A DNA stretch of 64,000 nt from Solwaraspora sp. WMMD791 (GCF_029581195.1 NZ_CP120737.1:2294001-2358000); one strand, 5' to 3'. Positions 27,711 to 36,880 are shown, numbered from the stretch's first letter. A program made the numbers and translations. The notes: generated by a model from the sequence alone, not told the origin.

Positions 27711-27944
27711 TCAGGCGGCCCGTCTTCGCCGCCGTGGCCGCTGCTGCTGGCGGCCGCGGGCCGACCTCGGTGCCACTGCCAGCACCTCGACGTCGAAGCC
27801 GGCGCGGGCCAGCACCTCGATCGCGTAGCGCTCGCCGGCGTCGAGGGCACCCAGCTCGTCCGGGGTGTCGAGCAGCGCGCTGACCAGGCAGCCGTCACAG
27901 GCTGTGCCGCGGGCCACCGTACAGCTGCCACAGTCGATGATCAT
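27711..27944 (-). CDS. Small CxxC...CxxC protein with Arg-rich tail
   Basis: 77-residue protein. The N-terminus carries two CxxC knuckles, MIIDCGSCTVARGTACDGC, that should bind one zinc; the middle is an acidic helical stretch (LLDTPDELGALDAGERYAIEVLARAGFDVEVLAV) and the tail is very basic (RSARGRQQQRPRRRRRAA), so nucleic-acid binding is possible. ATG 27944 has GAGAGG at a good distance. It is divergent from the DinB-like gene and 72 bp upstream of the M48 gene on the same strand. Similar small conserved proteins occur in actinobacteria, but I know of no function. Confidence 0.7.
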   Translation of the reverse strand: MIIDCGSCTVARGTACDGCLVSALLDTPDELGALDAGERYAIEVLARAGFDVEVLAVAPRSARGRQQQRPRRRRRAA

Positions 27945-28152
27945 CGTTGACCTCTCGTGTCGACGGACGGGGACGGTCGGCGGCGGTGGCCGGCCCCCGT
28001 GCCACGGACCGCTGCCGGCCCGGCCACCGCCAGTGACATCGACGATAGGCAGCGGGTACGACATTCCCGGCCGACACTGTCGGTCGTCCCTCGTAGCCTG
28101 TGCCCGCGCGGCCGCACCGGCCGTCGTCCATCCAGTCGGACGGGAGTTCCTC

Positions 28153-28653
28153 ATGTCCAGCACGCCCACCGGTGAACGGGCCGATCTGCTCGCCACGATC
28201 CGCACGCACCGGTCCTTCCTGCGGTACACCACCAATGGTCTCGACGACGCGGCCGCCGCCGCCCGGAGCACGGTCAGTGAGTTGACCATCGGCGGCATCG
28301 TCAAGCATCTCGCGGCCACGGAGCAGAGTTGGATGCGCTTCGCCGTCGGCGGCGCGGCGGAGATGGAACGCGACCAGGTCGACTGGCTCGACCAGCACCG
28401 GATGCACCCCGACGAGACCCTCGCCGGCCTGCTCGACCGGTACGCCGCCGTCGCCGCGCACACCGACGGGCTGATCGCCGACCTGCCCGACCTGGACGCC
28501 GCGCATCCGCTGCCACAGGCACCCTGGTTCGAGCCCGGGGCGAGCTGGTCGGTCCGGCGGGTGGTGCTGCACATCATCGCCGAGACGGCACAGCACGCCG
28601 GGCACGCCGACATCATCCGCGAGGCGATCGACGGGCAGAAGACAATGGGCTGA
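28153..28653 (+). CDS. DinB-like (DUF664) metal-binding four-helix protein
   Basis: 166-residue member of the DinB/DUF664 superfamily. The fold shows as four helices with metal-ligand His at LTIGGIVKHLAATEQSWMR (about residue 53) and the C-terminal HIIAETAQHAGHADIIREA. In actinobacteria related proteins act as bacillithiol/mycothiol-linked transferases, isomerases or DNA-damage-inducible proteins, so a mycothiol-dependent role is only one possibility. ATG 28153 has GGGAG upstream. The gene is monocistronic, convergent with the NYN-domain gene 27 bp downstream. Confidence 0.85.
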   Translation: MSSTPTGERADLLATIRTHRSFLRYTTNGLDDAAAAARSTVSELTIGGIVKHLAATEQSWMRFAVGGAAEMERDQVDWLDQHRMHPDETLAGLLDRYAAVAAHTDGLIADLPDLDAAHPLPQAPWFEPGASWSVRRVVLHIIAETAQHAGHADIIREAIDGQKTMG

Positions 28654-28680
28654 CCCCGACGCGTCGGCCACCAGCTCCGG

Positions 28681-30081
28681 TCAGGAGCGGGCCAGCCGGC
28701 GCAGCAGGGAGTCGGCGCCCATCGGGTACGCACCGTGTCGGCGGACCCCGTCGGCCACCTCCCGGTCGGAGGAGACCACCACGATCGCCCGCCCCGACGG
28801 TTCGGCCCGGACCAGCCGGCGGATCAGCTCATCGGCGGTCTCGCCCTTACGAGAGAACAGCACCCGCACCCCGCGTGGGGCCGGCGGCAGTCCGTGCATC
28901 CGCTCCGCGCCGTCGAAGACCACGGTCACCTCGTCACCGGTCTGGGCGGCGATCCCGCCCAGACCGGTGATCAGGCGCTTGCGCTGCTGCTCCAACGGCA
29001 TCTCACCGAACCCACGTTTCGTCACGTTGTAACCGTCGACGATCAGATGTGCCCGGGGCAGCGCGAGCAGGTCGTCGAGGCGGGCCGGGTCGTCGGTGTC
29101 CCGGGCCCGGGTGGTCGTCGCGGCCGCCGGCCGATCGGTGAAGGTGTCCGCCACGTAGTCCGCCGGCAGCTTGTCGGCCGGATCGAGCGCCAGCTCCCGG
29201 CGCAGCCCCTGCGCTGCCTGACCGATGGTCTCCAGCAGCAGCCACAGCCGGGCGTCGTCGACCGCCCGGTTCTCCTTGGCGAGCTGGCGGGCGGAACCGG
29301 CCGACAGTTCCGCGTCGGCGAGCTTGGCCCGCAGCCGGCGCAGTTCGGCGTCGTGGTCGGCAGCGGCGCGGGCCGCCCGACCACGTTCGGTGGCGAGCAG
29401 TTCGGTGGCCCGCCGCTGCTGTGTCTGGCTCTCCCGTAACGCGCGGGCCAGCAGCCGGGACTCCTCGCGTAGCTGGCCGAGCTCCTCGCGGACCCGGGCC
29501 AGCTCGTCGCGGAGTTTGTCCGCCTCGACCCGGGCGACGGTCCGGTCGTGTTCGGCCCGGTTGGCCCGCGCCTCGGCCTCGCGGATCGCCGCGGCGACGG
29601 CGGCGCTGTCGGCCTCCGCCCGTACCGCCGCTCCGGCCGCCGCGACCAGATCCCGCCAGCCGGCCGGTCGCATCAGGTAGGCCAGCGCCGCGACCTCGAC
29701 CGGGTCGGCCGCCCCCGGGGTGACCCCGGCGGCGATGGCCTCGCCCAGCTCACCGGCGTCGGCCAGGGCCCGGGCGGCAGCCCGCTGGCGAAACGACGGA
29801 TCGTTGGTGAGCTGGGCGGCGATCAGGCCCGCGCCGTAGCGGGCCCGCCGGTTCGGCGCGAACTTGGCGACCTTGCGCAGCGGAGGTGGCAGCTCGTCGG
29901 CCGGGATCTCCGGTAACGCGGCAGCCGCGAAGGCCACGATCCGGGACCGCACCCCTTCCGGCAGGACCGGCTCGGGAGGCGGTACGGCACCGTCCGAGGG
30001 TGCGGTGGTGGGCGAGTTCTGGGCGCCGGTCGTCGGCGCCGCCCCCTCGGGACGAGCGTCGGTCGGATCCGGTGCGGCCAT
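28681..30081 (-). CDS. NYN-domain RNase-like protein with coiled coil
   Basis: 466-residue protein. Residues 1-40 are a low-complexity acidic Pro/Thr leader; 45-170 are a helical domain (VRSRIVAFAAAALPEIPADELPP, RRARYGAGLIAAQLTND); 175-290 a long coiled coil rich in Glu/Arg; and 320-460 a C-terminal NYN (YacP-like) domain with Asp in LIVDGYNVTKRGF and VTVVFDGAERMHG and the VVSSDREVADGVRRHGA end, matching PIN/NYN ribonucleases. The conserved acids suggest metal-dependent RNA cleavage; no experimental target is known to me. ATG 30081 starts the gene just after GGGAGACTGGGG. Found beside the DinB-type and exonuclease genes. Confidence 0.88.
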   Translation of the reverse strand: MAAPDPTDARPEGAAPTTGAQNSPTTAPSDGAVPPPEPVLPEGVRSRIVAFAAAALPEIPADELPPPLRKVAKFAPNRRARYGAGLIAAQLTNDPSFRQRAAARALADAGELGEAIAAGVTPGAADPVEVAALAYLMRPAGWRDLVAAAGAAVRAEADSAAVAAAIREAEARANRAEHDRTVARVEADKLRDELARVREELGQLREESRLLARALRESQTQQRRATELLATERGRAARAAADHDAELRRLRAKLADAELSAGSARQLAKENRAVDDARLWLLLETIGQAAQGLRRELALDPADKLPADYVADTFTDRPAAATTTRARDTDDPARLDDLLALPRAHLIVDGYNVTKRGFGEMPLEQQRKRLITGLGGIAAQTGDEVTVVFDGAERMHGLPPAPRGVRVLFSRKGETADELIRRLVRAEPSGRAIVVVSSDREVADGVRRHGAYPMGADSLLRRLARS

Positions 30082-30210
30082 GCACCCCAGTCTCCCACCG
30101 GTGGCCCGCCGCGTGCCCGACAGGAAGAATGATCTCTCTGGGTCGATCGGATCGTTACCAACGGTACGGATGGGGTCGGTGTGTCGTACCCGCGCCCTAC
30201 GGTGTGGGCC

Positions 30211-31959
30211 GTGGTGACCCCCGACCCCGTTCCCCGGCCCGGCTACACGCAGGGCACCCTCGACGCCCTGCTGGACGACCGACAGGCGGTGCCGCTGCGG
30301 GAGACCACGTTCGTGGTGCTCGACCTGGAGACCACCGGCGGCGCACCGGACGGTGGCGGGATCACCGAGATCGGCGCGGTCAAGGTCCGTGGCGGCGAGG
30401 AGCTGGGGGTCTTCGCCACCCTGGTCAACCCCGGGCAGCCGATTCCGCCGTTCATCACCGTGCTGACCGGCATCACCCAGGCGATGCTCGTCCCCGCACC
30501 CCCGATCGAGCAGGTGCTGCCCAGCCTGCTGGAGTTCCTCGCCGACGCCGTGCTGGTGGCGCACAACGCGCCGTACGACGTCGGGTTCCTCAAGGCCGCG
30601 TGCGCCCGGCACGGCTACCGCTGGCCGACGCCGACCGTGCTGGACACCGTCGCGCTGGCCCGGCGGGTGCTCAGCCGCGACGAGGTGCCCAACCGCAAAC
30701 TCGGCACCCTGGCCGGGTACTTCCGCACCGCCCACCAGCCCACCCACCGGGCCCTCGCCGACGCCCGGGCCACCGTCGACGTGCTGCACGGGCTCATCGC
30801 CCGGCTCGGCGGCCATCAGGTGACGACGATCGGCGACGCGGTCGAGTTCAGCCGGGCCGTCAGCGAGGTGCAGCGCCGCAAGCGGCACCTCGCCGAGGGG
30901 TTGCCCCGTACCCCCGGCGTGTACATCTTCCGGGCCGCCGACGACCGGCCGCTCTACGTCGGCACCTCCGGCGACATCGCCACCCGGGTCCGCAGCTACT
31001 TCACCGCCGCCGAGCGACGCGCCCGGATGTCGGAGATGCTGGCGGCGGCGACCCGGGTGGAGGCGGTCGAGTGCGCGCACCGGCTGGAGGCGGAGGTCCG
31101 CGAGCTACGGCTGATCGCGGCGCACGCGCCGCCGTACAACCGTCGGTCGAAGTATCCCGAGCGGGCGGTCTGGCTCAAGCTGACCGACGAGCCCTACCCC
31201 CGGCTGTCCACCGTACGGTCGACGTCGCCGCAGGACACCGTGCTCGGGCCGTTCGCGTCCCGGCGCGCGGCGGAGCTGGCGGCGGCCGGCATCCACGACG
31301 CGCTGCCGCTGCGCCAGTGCACCCACCGGCTGTCCACCCGGACCCGCTTTCCGGCCTGCGCCCTGGCCGAGCTGGGCCGCTGTCCGGCCCCCTGTGAGCA
31401 CCGGATCGACCCGGACGGGTACGCCGAGGCCGCCGTCCATCCACTGCGGTCGGCGATCACCGCCGACCCACAGGCGCTGGTGGACACCCTGCTCGCCCGG
31501 ATCGACGGCCTTGCGGCGGCGCAGCGCTACGAGGAGGCGGCGGTGGTCCGTAGCCGACTCACCGCTCTGCTGCGGACCACCCTGCGGATGCAGCGGTTGA
31601 CCGCGCTGAGCGTGATCGCGGAGCTGGTCGCGGCCCGGCGGGCCGCCGACGGTGGCTGGGAGCTGGCGATCGTCCGGCACGGCCGGCTCGCCGCCGCCGG
31701 TGTCTCGCCGCCGCGGCAGCACCCGCGGCACACCATCGACCTGCTACGGGCGACCGCGGAGACCGTCCTGCCCGGGCACGGGCCGACCCCCCGGGCCAGC
31801 GCCGAGGAGTCCGAACGGATCCTGTCCTGGTTGGAGCCGGCGCAGACCCGGCTGGTCAGCGTCACCGGCGGGTGGGCCTCACCGGTACGCGGTGCCGGCC
31901 GGTTCCACCAACTGCTGGTCAAGGCCGAGGAGGCCGCGCGGACGACGGGCGGTGGTTGA
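30211..31959 (+). CDS. DnaQ-like exonuclease fused to GIY-YIG (UvrC-like) nuclease
   Basis: 582-residue two-domain nuclease. The first half is a DEDDh exonuclease (about residues 30-195): FVVLDLETTGG, GITEIGAVKV, VAHNAPYDVGFL, THRALADARATVDVL. The second half is a GIY-YIG endonuclease of the UvrC N-terminal type (about 215-300): TPGVYIFRAADDRPLYVGTSGDIATRVRSYF, then AHAPPYNRRSKYPERA, a Cys cluster RQCTHRLSTRTRFPACALAELGRCPAPCEH, and UvrB-binding-like AQRYEEAAVVRSRL. Start: GTG 30211 is 7 nt after TACGGT with no ribosome site (leaderless); GTG 30181 is an alternative with GGGG upstream. The mycobacterial counterpart (Rv2191) has the same fusion. Probably DNA repair. Confidence 0.88.
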   Translation: MVTPDPVPRPGYTQGTLDALLDDRQAVPLRETTFVVLDLETTGGAPDGGGITEIGAVKVRGGEELGVFATLVNPGQPIPPFITVLTGITQAMLVPAPPIEQVLPSLLEFLADAVLVAHNAPYDVGFLKAACARHGYRWPTPTVLDTVALARRVLSRDEVPNRKLGTLAGYFRTAHQPTHRALADARATVDVLHGLIARLGGHQVTTIGDAVEFSRAVSEVQRRKRHLAEGLPRTPGVYIFRAADDRPLYVGTSGDIATRVRSYFTAAERRARMSEMLAAATRVEAVECAHRLEAEVRELRLIAAHAPPYNRRSKYPERAVWLKLTDEPYPRLSTVRSTSPQDTVLGPFASRRAAELAAAGIHDALPLRQCTHRLSTRTRFPACALAELGRCPAPCEHRIDPDGYAEAAVHPLRSAITADPQALVDTLLARIDGLAAAQRYEEAAVVRSRLTALLRTTLRMQRLTALSVIAELVAARRAADGGWELAIVRHGRLAAAGVSPPRQHPRHTIDLLRATAETVLPGHGPTPRASAEESERILSWLEPAQTRLVSVTGGWASPVRGAGRFHQLLVKAEEAARTTGGG

Positions 31960-32129
31960 CGGACGGGTCAAAGACTCGACCGATCGCCCACCCGCAAGTA
32001 GCCGATAGTACGACGCTCGCTCGCTTAGGCTGTTAGAGAAGTGCAGTCCTGTCAGCCAACGCCCGATTCGTGGCGTGCGGCCCCGGGCCGGGCGACCGGC
32101 CGGGGCGGTGGGTGAGGAGGTGTCTCCGC

Positions 32130-33911
32130 GTGGACGTCGACGCCGGTCCCGGCGCCGCCATCGGACGTTTCCTGCCCACCGCGACACCCCTGTCGGCCCG
32201 ACTGCGCGCCTGGCTGTCCTGGTCGCCCGGTGCCCCTGACCCGGTCGCCGAGCTGATCCGCATCCACCGGTCGATCCATCCCTCGGCCGACGCGACCGTG
32301 CTGCGTCGCGGCTACCAGATCGCCGACAGCATGCACGCCGGGCAGTACCGCAAGAGCGGCGAGCCTTACATCACGCACCCGCTGGCGGTCGCCGAGATCT
32401 GCGCCGGCCTGGGCATGGACACCACCACACTGGTCGCCGCCCTGCTGCACGACACGGTCGAGGACACCACGTACGACCTGCCCACTCTCGCCGCGGACTT
32501 CGGCGACGAGGTCGCCCATCTGGTCGACGGGGTCACCAAGTTCGACAAGGCGTTCTACGGCAAGGCCGCCGAGGCCGAGACCATCCGCAAGATGATCATC
32601 GCCGCCGCCAAGGACGTCCGGGTCCTGGTCATCAAGCTCGCCGACCGGCTGCACAACATGCGGACCCTGGGGGTGCGCTCCCCTGCCTCCCGGGCCCGGA
32701 TCGCCAAGGCCACCCTGGACGTACTGGTGCCACTGTGTGACCGGCTCGGCATCCAGAAACTCAAACGCGAACTCGACGACATCGTCCTGTTCCACCTCGA
32801 GCCGGAGGCGTACCAGCGCATCGAGGAGCACCTGGCCAACCGGCCGGGCTGGGCCGAGTACCTCGACGACGTCTGCCGGCAGGCCCGGGTCGTGCTGCGC
32901 CGGGAGAAGGTGACCGCGAAGGTCGACCCGCGCCCACGGCACCGCTACTCGATCTGGAAGGACACCGTCTCCGGTGGCCACCAGGCGCCTTTCGACCTGC
33001 CCCGCATCGAGGTCGTGGTGACCGGCCCGGACACCGACTGCTACGCCGCCCTCGGCGCGGTCCACTGCCGGTGGCGGCCGGTGCCGGGCAGGTTCAAGGA
33101 CTTCATCGCCTCCCCCAAGAACAACCTCTACCGGTCGCTGCACACCACCGTCATCGGCCCCGGTGACCGCCCGGTGGAGGTGCTGATCCGGACCGAGACG
33201 ATGCACCGCTCCGCCGAGTTCGGCATCGCCGCCCCGTACCACTTCCCGACCCCGGGTCGTAGCAGCGCCGCGACCCGCGCCGACGAACTGGCCTGGCTGC
33301 GCCGGGCTCTGGACTGGTCACAGAAGACCACCGACGCCGATCAGTTCGTCCACTCGTTGCGCTGCGATCTGGTCGACGCGCAGATCCAGGTGTTCGCCGA
33401 GGGCCGCCCGATCGTGCTGCCGGCCGGGTCGACCCCGGTGGACCTGGCGTACGAGTTGGACCCGACGAAGGGCGCGCACTGTCTCGCCGTACGGGTCAAC
33501 GGCCGGTTGGCCCCGCTCGCCTCGGAACTGACCGACGGCGACGTCGTCGAGATCTTCACCGAGACCGACGACCCGACCGCCGGGCCCCGGCCGGACCCGC
33601 CCGGCCCACGCCGGGAATGGCTGGGCTTCGTCAAGTCGCCGCAGGCCCAGATGCAGATCAACCGGTGGTTCGCCGAGCACTCCGAGCCGGGCATCAGCAT
33701 CGCCGACAAGGTGCGGCTCGGCCGGGCCACGGTCAGCCTGATCCTGCGCAAACACGACCGGGCACTGTCCAACGACAAGCCGCTGCGCCAGCTCGCCGAG
33801 CGGCTGAACTACCCGGACATGGAGACGTTGCTGGTCGCCGTCGTGGACCGGACCATCGCGCCGGAGACGGTGGTCGAGCAGCTCATCGAGATGGTCGACA
33901 AACCGAGCTGA
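32130..33911 (+). CDS. RelA/SpoT family (p)ppGpp enzyme lacking ACT domain
   Basis: 593-residue RSH protein. The N-terminal HD hydrolase is intact (YITHPLAVAEI, LLHDTVEDT, VIKLADRLHNMRTL; residues 85-200). The synthetase domain (about 270-400) is diverged: the GRxKHxYSI motif reads RHRYSIWKD, EIQIRT reads EVLIRT and the usual AAHWxYK is AAPYHF, while CYAALGAVHCRW and PVPGRFKDFIASPK are retained. A TGS domain follows (about 415-475). No ACT domain ends the protein, and length is shorter than canonical RelA (about 750). GTG 32130 has GAGGAGG upstream. It is likely a second, possibly hydrolase-biased RSH. TAGGCT near 32025 may be its -10. Confidence 0.85.
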   Translation: MDVDAGPGAAIGRFLPTATPLSARLRAWLSWSPGAPDPVAELIRIHRSIHPSADATVLRRGYQIADSMHAGQYRKSGEPYITHPLAVAEICAGLGMDTTTLVAALLHDTVEDTTYDLPTLAADFGDEVAHLVDGVTKFDKAFYGKAAEAETIRKMIIAAAKDVRVLVIKLADRLHNMRTLGVRSPASRARIAKATLDVLVPLCDRLGIQKLKRELDDIVLFHLEPEAYQRIEEHLANRPGWAEYLDDVCRQARVVLRREKVTAKVDPRPRHRYSIWKDTVSGGHQAPFDLPRIEVVVTGPDTDCYAALGAVHCRWRPVPGRFKDFIASPKNNLYRSLHTTVIGPGDRPVEVLIRTETMHRSAEFGIAAPYHFPTPGRSSAATRADELAWLRRALDWSQKTTDADQFVHSLRCDLVDAQIQVFAEGRPIVLPAGSTPVDLAYELDPTKGAHCLAVRVNGRLAPLASELTDGDVVEIFTETDDPTAGPRPDPPGPRREWLGFVKSPQAQMQINRWFAEHSEPGISIADKVRLGRATVSLILRKHDRALSNDKPLRQLAERLNYPDMETLLVAVVDRTIAPETVVEQLIEMVDKPS

Positions 33912-33954
33912 CCTGACCAGGCGGCAGCTACCGGCTACCTCTAGCCTGGTCCGT

Positions 33955-34581
33955 ATGATCACCCGCCGATCGCCCGCGCGCGCACTGCTGTACGGCGTGT
34001 TCTACCGCCTGCCGCACCCGGTCCGTCGGCGCCTGGTACGGATGGCCGTACCCAAGTACATCGTCGGCGCGGTCACCCTGGTGACCGACTCCGAGGAGAC
34101 CGACCACGGGGCGGGGCGTCTGCTGTTGCTGCGCCAGCCGCCGGGGCGCAGCTGGTCGCTGCCCGCCGGTCTGCTGCGTCGCCGGGAGGAGCCGATCGTC
34201 GGCGCGGCCCGGGAGCTCGCCGAGGAGACCGGCATCGAGCTGCCGGCGCATCAGCTGCGTCCGGCGTCGCCGAACGCGGTGGTGCACGCCAAGGGATGGG
34301 TGGACGTCGTCTTCGAGGTCGCCGTACCGGCGTCGCGGACCGAGCTCGTCGTCGACGGCGCCGAAGTCTACGAGGCGGCCTGGCACCGGCTCGACGCGCT
34401 GCCCCGGCTCACCCCGGCGACCGCCCGGCTGCTGGCCTACTACGGCATGGGGCCGCTCGCCGAGCCGGCAGCGGTCCCGGAGTCCGCGCCGCCCGGACAG
34501 GAGTCAGCGGAGCCGGAGCCCGCGCCACCCGGACGGGAGTCAGCGGAGCCGGAGTCCGCGCCACCGTCGGAGTCGCGGTGA
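33955..34581 (+). CDS. NUDIX hydrolase with repeat tail
   Basis: 208-residue NUDIX protein that should hydrolyse a nucleoside diphosphate-X. N-terminal basic segment ([23 protein letters not shown]), then the NUDIX box GLLRRREEPIVGAARELAEETGIEL (Gx5Ex7REUxEExGU intact, about residues 72-94). Residues from 175 are a tandem 12-residue repeat rich in Pro, Glu, Ala and Ser. ATG 33955 is 7-8 nt after TAGCCT (33941-33946) without a ribosome site, so leaderless. Its stop overlaps the GTG of the nucleotidyltransferase by 4 bp, so the two probably act in one nucleotide-sugar or housecleaning function. Confidence 0.9.
   Translation: MITRRSPARALLYGVFYRLPHPVRRRLVRMAVPKYIVGAVTLVTDSEETDHGAGRLLLLRQPPGRSWSLPAGLLRRREEPIVGAARELAEETGIELPAHQLRPASPNAVVHAKGWVDVVFEVAVPASRTELVVDGAEVYEAAWHRLDALPRLTPATARLLAYYGMGPLAEPAAVPESAPPGQESAEPEPAPPGRESAEPESAPPSESR
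34477..34572 (+). repeat. 36-bp tandem repeat inside the NUDIX gene tail
   Basis: Two full copies (34477-34512, 34513-34548) and a partial third (34549-34572) of a 36-bp unit starting CCGGAG and ending GTCAGCGGAG, encoding PESAPPGQESAE-like 12-residue repeats. The period is a multiple of 3, so copy-number change would keep frame. Confidence 0.85.
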
Positions 34582-35441
34582 CCGGGTCGTCGCCGGCCGA
34601 CCCCGACCAGGTCTGTGCGCTCGTCCTGGCCGCTGGCGAGGGCCAGCGACTGCGACCGCTGACGACGGTCCGACCGAAGGCGTTGTGCCCCGTCGGTAAC
34701 GTACCGCTGCTGGACCGGGCACTGCGGCGCGTCGGGGCGCTCGGCCTCGTCGGCCCGGCCCGGGTCGCGGTCAACGCCTGCTATCTCGGCGAACAGGTGG
34801 TGGCACATGTCGGCGACCGCGCCCACCTGTCCGTCGAACCCGGTTCGCCGCTGGGCACCTCCGGCGGCGTCGGCCGGCTCCGGAGCTGGATCGACGGCCG
34901 TGGCGTCCTGGTCGGCAACGCCGACGGTTACCTCGCCCATCCGGACGCGCCACCCGGAGCGGACATCGCGGCGCTGCTCGACGGCTGGGACGGCGACACG
35001 GTACGGCTGCTCGGTCAACGGCTGACCGATCCCGCCGAGACAGGCGGATTCGCCGGACACCGGTTCGCCGGGTTCTCCCTGCTGCCCTGGCGGTACGTCA
35101 GTCGGCTGTCCGCCGAGTTCGGCAACCTGGTTCGTACCGTGTGGCGACCGGCGGAGGCAGCCGGCGAGCTGGAGGTGGTCACCTTCGACGGGACGTACCT
35201 GGACACCGGGACGCCGCGCGACTACCTGGCAGCCAACCTGCACGCGGCCGGGGACGCCAGCCTGGTCGATCCGACAGCGACGGTCACCGGCCTGGTGGAC
35301 CGGGCGGTGATCGGCGCGGGCGCCGTGGTCCACGGCTCGGCGGTACGGTCGGTCGTCTGGCCAGGCGCCCGGGTGGCCCCAGACGAGCAGTTGACCGGCA
35401 CGATCCGGGTCGGTACCGACCTGACCGTCTCCGCCGGTTGA
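34578..35441 (+). CDS. Sugar-nucleotide pyrophosphorylase-like NTP transferase
   Basis: 287-residue nucleotidyltransferase of the GlmU/RmlA/mannose-1-phosphate guanylyltransferase type. The nucleotide-binding signature ALVLAAGEGQRLRPLTTVRPKALCPVGNVPLLDRAL lies at residues 13-48, with the metal Asp in VLVGNADGYL (about 114). A C-terminal left-handed beta-helix-like segment (DRAVIGAGAVVHGSAVRSVVWPG, about 237-260) hints at a GlmU- or GMP-like hexapeptide end. GTG 34578 overlaps the NUDIX stop (GTGA). Substrate cannot be fixed from sequence. Confidence 0.88.
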   Translation: MTGSSPADPDQVCALVLAAGEGQRLRPLTTVRPKALCPVGNVPLLDRALRRVGALGLVGPARVAVNACYLGEQVVAHVGDRAHLSVEPGSPLGTSGGVGRLRSWIDGRGVLVGNADGYLAHPDAPPGADIAALLDGWDGDTVRLLGQRLTDPAETGGFAGHRFAGFSLLPWRYVSRLSAEFGNLVRTVWRPAEAAGELEVVTFDGTYLDTGTPRDYLAANLHAAGDASLVDPTATVTGLVDRAVIGAGAVVHGSAVRSVVWPGARVAPDEQLTGTIRVGTDLTVSAG

Positions 35442-35588
35442 CCCTGCCCGAGCCGGCACAACGGATGCGGAACCCGGTGCCGAACCCGGTGCGACACCGG
35501 CGCGGGACGCCGCTCGGGACCGGCCGGGGGGCGGACGACTAGCATCAGCAGCAGGGCGGGCGTCGCCCGCTGAGGGACGGAGGACCCG

Positions 35589-35876
35589 GTGATCACCGCG
35601 ATCGTGCTGATCGACTGCGCAACGGATGCCATCCCCGAGGTCGCCGAGACGCTCGCCGACCTGCCCGGGGTGAGCGAGGTCTATTCGGTGGCCGGGCACG
35701 TCGACCTGATCGCCATCGTGCGGGTGCGCGAGTTCGACCAGATCGCCGAGGTGATCGCCGGTCGGATCTCCAAGGTGCCCGGGGTGCTGAACACCGAGTC
35801 GCATCTGGCGTTCCGGGCCTACTCCCAGCACGATCTGGAGTCGGCCTTCGCGATCGGGCTGGCTGACGCGGACTGA
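35589..35876 (+). CDS. Stand-alone Lrp/AsnC effector (RAM) domain protein
   Basis: 95-residue protein consisting only of the AsnC-type effector-binding domain, without the helix-turn-helix. It reads IVLIDCATDAIPEVAETLADLPGVSEVYSVAGHVDLIAIVRV with the conserved ligand-loop GHVDLIA and a C-terminal helix (TESHLAFRAYSQHDLESAFAIG). Such RAM-domain proteins bind amino acids as octamers. GTG 35589 has GGAGG (35580-35584) upstream. It stands alone between the nucleotidyltransferase and a hydrolase gene; the effector is unknown. Confidence 0.9.
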   Translation: MITAIVLIDCATDAIPEVAETLADLPGVSEVYSVAGHVDLIAIVRVREFDQIAEVIAGRISKVPGVLNTESHLAFRAYSQHDLESAFAIGLADAD

Positions 35877-35965
35877 CCCGGCCCCGGCCCTGGTCCAGCC
35901 AGCGGCCGCCCGCCCGCCCGACCCCAGGGCTACCCGGCGGTAACATATTTCCGTACGCTGGTCGG

Positions 35966-36835
35966 GTGACGGAATCCGGACCGGTCGCCGCATACCAGCA
36001 GGACCATCTCGATCGCGGCGCCGACCGCCTCGGTCTGCATCTCTACCCGGAGCCCGATGGGCGGCCCGACGCGCCGGCCGTGGTGATCTGCCCGGCCATG
36101 GGCGTGCCGGCCCGCTACTACCGGCCGCTGGCGGGCGCATTGCGGGACGCGGGACTCGCGGTCGTCGTCGTCGACCTACGCGGCACCGGGTCGAGCACCC
36201 CGCCGGCCAGCCGCGCCTCCCGGTACCGGTACGCCGATCTCGTCGCCGACGTCGGCGCGGTCCTGGAGTCGCTGAAGTCCCGGCTCGACGGCCGGACCCG
36301 CCTGCTGCTCGGCCACTCGCTCGGCGGCCAGGCCGCGCTGCTGCACACCGCGCTCACCGACGGCGTGGCCGTCGACGGGCTGGCCCTGGTCGCGGTCGGG
36401 CTGCCGTACTGGCGGGTCTACCCCGGCCGGACCGGGTACAGGGTGCTGCCGATGACCCAGACCGTGGCGCTCGCCACCGAACTGCTGGGGGTCTGGCCCG
36501 GCTGGGGCTTCGGCGGCCGGCAGGCACGCGGGGTGATCCGGGACTGGGCCTACACCGCCCGCGTCGGCCGACTGCCGCACATCGACGGGGCGGACCCGGC
36601 ACCGGCACTGCGGCGGATGCGGACCCCGGTGCTCGCGGTGAGCATCGAAGACGACTGGCACACCCCGCCGCAGACCCTCGATCACCTCTGTGGGTTTCTC
36701 GACGCGGCTCCGGTCCGGCGTGAGCACGTCACGGCAGCCGAGGCGGGTCGCCGGATGGATCACTTCACCTGGGTACGCAGCCCGGTGCCGCTGGCCCGGC
36801 GGATCGCCGCGTTCGCCGACGGGCTGCCCCGGTGA
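35966..36835 (+). CDS. Alpha/beta hydrolase with serine nucleophile
   Basis: 289-residue alpha/beta hydrolase. Nucleophile motif LLLGHSLGGQAAL (about residue 114), preceded by VVVVDLRGTGSSTPP and followed by ALVAVGLPYW; the acid and His appear as AVSIEDDWHTPP and MDHFTWVR. N-terminal Asp-rich leader with no signal peptide. GTG 35966 is 6 nt after TACGCT (35954-35959), which fits a leaderless transcript. Convergent to qcrB and separated by a perfect hairpin. The substrate is not predictable. Confidence 0.88.
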   Translation: MTESGPVAAYQQDHLDRGADRLGLHLYPEPDGRPDAPAVVICPAMGVPARYYRPLAGALRDAGLAVVVVDLRGTGSSTPPASRASRYRYADLVADVGAVLESLKSRLDGRTRLLLGHSLGGQAALLHTALTDGVAVDGLALVAVGLPYWRVYPGRTGYRVLPMTQTVALATELLGVWPGWGFGGRQARGVIRDWAYTARVGRLPHIDGADPAPALRRMRTPVLAVSIEDDWHTPPQTLDHLCGFLDAAPVRREHVTAAEAGRRMDHFTWVRSPVPLARRIAAFADGLPR

Positions 36836-36880
36836 ACCAGGCCGCCGGTTCACCTACCTGACCGGCGCGCGCTGGCTGGA

